From VAZQ01 sp036406655 (GTDB taxonomy: Bacteria > Pseudomonadota > Alphaproteobacteria > Rhizobiales > Xanthobacteraceae), in contig DASXAP010000245.1 in assembly GCA_036406655.1 (NCBI GenBank), forward strand, positions 4,702-68,701: 64,000 nt of DNA, read 5' to 3'. Both the position numbers and the translations under genes were made by a program. Every line of letters starts with the position of its first letter. Position 1 is the stretch's first letter. The notes under the pieces are model-generated. The model searched no databases. It saw only the letters and a list, made by a program, of their open reading frames with translations, and was not told the origin of the DNA. Shown one piece after another: positions 62,128 through 64,000 of this stretch.

Positions 62128-63111
62128 TCACTCGATCACCTCGTCGGCGCGGGCGAGCAGCGTCGGCGCCCCCTCGAGCCCGAGCGCCTTGGCGGTCCTG
62201 AGGTTAATCACCAGCTCGAACCGGGTCGGGAATTGCACCGGAAGCTCGGCGGGCCTCGCGCCCTTCAGCACGCGATCGACATATTGCGCCGAGCGGCGAA
62301 TGATGTCGGACAGATCGACCCCGTAGGCGATCAGCCCGCCGGCGCGCGCGTAGTATCGGAACGGATAGACCGCTGGCAGCCGATGCCGGCCGGCAAGCGC
62401 GACGATCAGCTCGCGGTGTCCCCCGAGCGTGCCGTCGGGCTGCACGATGAGGCCGCCACCCTCGCGGCCGAAGGCAGCGACGCTGCGCTCGATATCGGCC
62501 GCATCGCGCACGGCAGCGATGGTGACCGTGGCGCCCACGGCGCGGGCAGCGGCCGAGATCGCGTCCGACAGCCCGCGCGCCGCCTCGCTCTCCGCATTGT
62601 GGACGAACAGGAACCTGGCAAGCCCCGGCGAGACCTCCCGCAATATCTCCAGCCATTTTCCGGCGATGCCATATTCGAAATTCGCGAACCCGGTGACATT
62701 CCCGCCGGGCGCGACCAGGCTGGCAACCATGCCGGTGGCAACGGGATCGGCCACATTGGCGAACACGATCGGGATCGTGTCGGTTGCGTGCCGGGCCGCC
62801 TGCATCGGCGGGGTGCCATTGACCCAGATCGCGTCGGGCGCGAGCCGAACGAGCTCGGAGCCGCATTCGCGGATGCGCGCAAGGTCGGCGGCGCCCCAGC
62901 AGTAATCGACGTGCAGGTTGCGCCCCTCGATCCAGCCCAGCTGCTGCAGGCCCATCTGCAGCGTCGCCACCCGCTCGCGTCCCTGCGGATCGCTCTGCGC
63001 GTAATCCGTCAGCACGCCCAGGCGCCGCACCGGCGCGGGGCCCTGCGCCCGCGCCGCGAGCGGCCAGGTTGCTGCCGCGCCGCCGCCGAGCAGCAGGCGG
63101 CGCCGGTTCAT
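62128..63111 (-). CDS. ABC transporter substrate-binding protein (TrpX/YcjX DUF534 type)
   Basis: A 327-residue binding protein with a Tat-like signal (NRRRLLLGGGAAATWPLAARAQ). The mature fold has RRLGVLTDYAQSDPQGRERVATLQMGLQQLGWIEGRNLHVDYCWG, PIVFANVADPVATGMVASLVAPGGNVTGF and the C-terminal FELVINLRTAKALGLEG. Its ATG shares one base with the stop of the upstream paralogue. No permease or ATPase is seen nearby. Confidence 0.85.
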   Translation of the reverse strand: MNRRRLLLGGGAAATWPLAARAQGPAPVRRLGVLTDYAQSDPQGRERVATLQMGLQQLGWIEGRNLHVDYCWGAADLARIRECGSELVRLAPDAIWVNGTPPMQAARHATDTIPIVFANVADPVATGMVASLVAPGGNVTGFANFEYGIAGKWLEILREVSPGLARFLFVHNAESEAARGLSDAISAAARAVGATVTIAAVRDAADIERSVAAFGREGGGLIVQPDGTLGGHRELIVALAGRHRLPAVYPFRYYARAGGLIAYGVDLSDIIRRSAQYVDRVLKGARPAELPVQFPTRFELVINLRTAKALGLEGAPTLLARADEVIE

Positions 63112-64000
63112 CACTCGATCACCTCGTCGGCGCGGGCGAGCACGATCGGCGGCACCTCGAGGCCGAGCGCCCTCGCGGTCTTGAGGTTGAGCACGATCCT
63201 GTACTTCGTGGGCTGCTGGACCGGCAGGTCGGCGGGCTTCTCGCCTCTGAGGATGCGGTCGACGTAGCCGGCCGCGCGTCGGTACTGCTCGACGATGTCG
63301 GGCCCATAGGAGATCAGCCCGCCGCTGGCCACGAAGAGCCGGTACGGATAGACCGCGGGCAGCCGTTCCCGGGCGGCCAGAGCGACGATCAGGTCGCGCT
63401 GGATCTGCGCCAATGCGCTGGTGGTCACGATCAGGCCGCCTTTGGGCTCCTGTCCGAAAGCGGTGAGGCTGTGCTCGATCTCCTCCCTGTCGTGCACCCC
63501 GAGCGGGCTGACCTCCACGCCCAGGAGCGGCGCGACCGCCTGGATTGCGCCCAGCTGGCCGCCGCCCGAGACCTGGCGCGGATCGCGGACGACGCCCACC
63601 CGCGTCACCTGCGGCGCGACCTGCTTGAGCAGCTCCAGCCATTTCCCGCTCATGCTGTAGTCGGTTGAGGTGAAGCCGGTCGCGTTGCCGGCCGGCTTGG
63701 CGAGACTTGCCACGAAGCCGCCCGCGATCGGATCGGACACCGAGACGAACACGACGGGAATGGTGCGCGTCGCCTGCTGCAGCGGCCCCATGATGGCGCT
63801 GCCATGGACGAAGATGACGTCGGGTCCGAGGCCGACCATCTCGGCCGCGTTCCTCTGATGGCGCTCCCTGTCACCCAGGCCCCACCGATACGCGAAGCGG
63901 AGATTGTGCCCCTCGGTCCAGCCCAGTTCCCGGAGGCTCTGCTTGAATGCTCCCAGCCGCGCCTGCGTCTGCGGATCGTCCTGCGCCAGGTTCAGCAGCA
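63111..64000 (-). CDS. ABC substrate-binding protein paralogue (partial)
   Basis: A DUF534-type binding protein whose frame stays open to the window edge, so the N-terminus is outside. Visible parts include QARLGAFKQSLRELGWTEGHNLRFAYRWG, VVFVSVSDPIAGGFVASLAKPAGNATGF, GGLISYGPDIVEQYRRAAGYVDRIL and the final ARADEVIE. The 3' ends of this gene and its downstream paralogue share 32 identical bases (63111-63142 and 62128-62159), showing tandem duplication. The internal ATG at 63839 is not the true start. Confidence 0.88.
   Translation of the reverse strand, partial: LLNLAQDDPQTQARLGAFKQSLRELGWTEGHNLRFAYRWGLGDRERHQRNAAEMVGLGPDVIFVHGSAIMGPLQQATRTIPVVFVSVSDPIAGGFVASLAKPAGNATGFTSTDYSMSGKWLELLKQVAPQVTRVGVVRDPRQVSGGGQLGAIQAVAPLLGVEVSPLGVHDREEIEHSLTAFGQEPKGGLIVTTSALAQIQRDLIVALAARERLPAVYPYRLFVASGGLISYGPDIVEQYRRAAGYVDRILRGEKPADLPVQQPTKYRIVLNLKTARALGLEVPPIVLARADEVIE

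Noticed and set aside
63119..63668. Plus-strand frames opposite the tandem binding-protein genes
   Set aside because: Shadows of well-supported minus-strand genes.

Overview
The window looks like chromosomal DNA of a high-GC alphaproteobacterium of the order Hyphomicrobiales (Rhizobiales), probably near Bradyrhizobium/Xanthobacteraceae. The evidence is a set of lineage-typical genes: TIGR03808 and TIGR03809 proteins, a MucR/Ros regulator, a FeuP/FeuQ-type two-component pair, DUF2336, DUF1491 and DUF5330 proteins, a split methylmalonyl-CoA mutase, a ccmIEFH (cycHJKL) operon and a CtrA box before minCDE. There is no complete RNA gene, insertion sequence, prophage or CRISPR array. Almost every long open frame opposite a listed gene is a high-GC shadow.

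Layout. 0-5 kb: small conserved proteins, then a co-directional set of M20 amidohydrolase, periplasmic binding protein, EthD-like protein and aspartate dehydrogenase, possibly for salvage of an N-substituted amino acid. 4.8-6.2 kb: an ECF sigma/anti-sigma locus whose sigma gene is broken while the anti-sigma gene is intact. Matching promoter-like motifs lie before the sigma gene and after the anti-sigma gene, and the second is followed by a strong terminator. 6.7-8.8 kb: small secreted protein, TIGR03809 protein and an Old Yellow Enzyme that reads into a heptamer tandem repeat. 8.8-11.3 kb: an arsenosugar-type cluster (two glycosyltransferase-like proteins and radical SAM ArsS). 11.4-22.4 kb (minus strand): DUF3750 protein, Tat-exported beta-helix protein, pyroglutamyl peptidase, MeaB, both methylmalonyl-CoA mutase subunits and folPBK. 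22.9-29.2 kb: HerA-like ATPase, M20 dipeptidase, secreted monooxygenase-like protein, membrane glycosyltransferase and Fe superoxide dismutase.

29.5-39.8 kb: envelope and regulatory genes (MucR, SufE, peptidoglycan-binding protein, DUF2336, DUF1254/DUF1214 pair, class A penicillin-binding protein, YcgN). 39.8-43.8 kb: a VapBC module beside a 5' tRNA-like fragment, then two tandem DHA2-type drug exporters. 44-48.5 kb: orphan binding protein, secreted trypsin-like protease, coiled-coil protein and minCDE with a CtrA box. 48.7-53.8 kb: a complete branched-chain amino acid-type ABC transporter. 54-56.8 kb: FeuP/FeuQ-like pair and a glycine-zipper lipoprotein. 57-61.2 kb: cytochrome c maturation operon. 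61.3-61.9 kb: a DUF433/DUF5615 toxin-antitoxin-like pair. 62.1-64 kb: two tandem duplicated ABC binding proteins, the second cut by the window edge.

Functionally the window mixes housekeeping (folate, cell division, cytochrome c, peptidoglycan, propionyl-CoA catabolism) with transport genes rich in orphan binding proteins. The parts most worth checking are the decayed ECF locus with its paired promoter motifs, the heptamer array that ends two convergent genes, the arsenosugar cluster, and the M20/aspartate dehydrogenase gene set.
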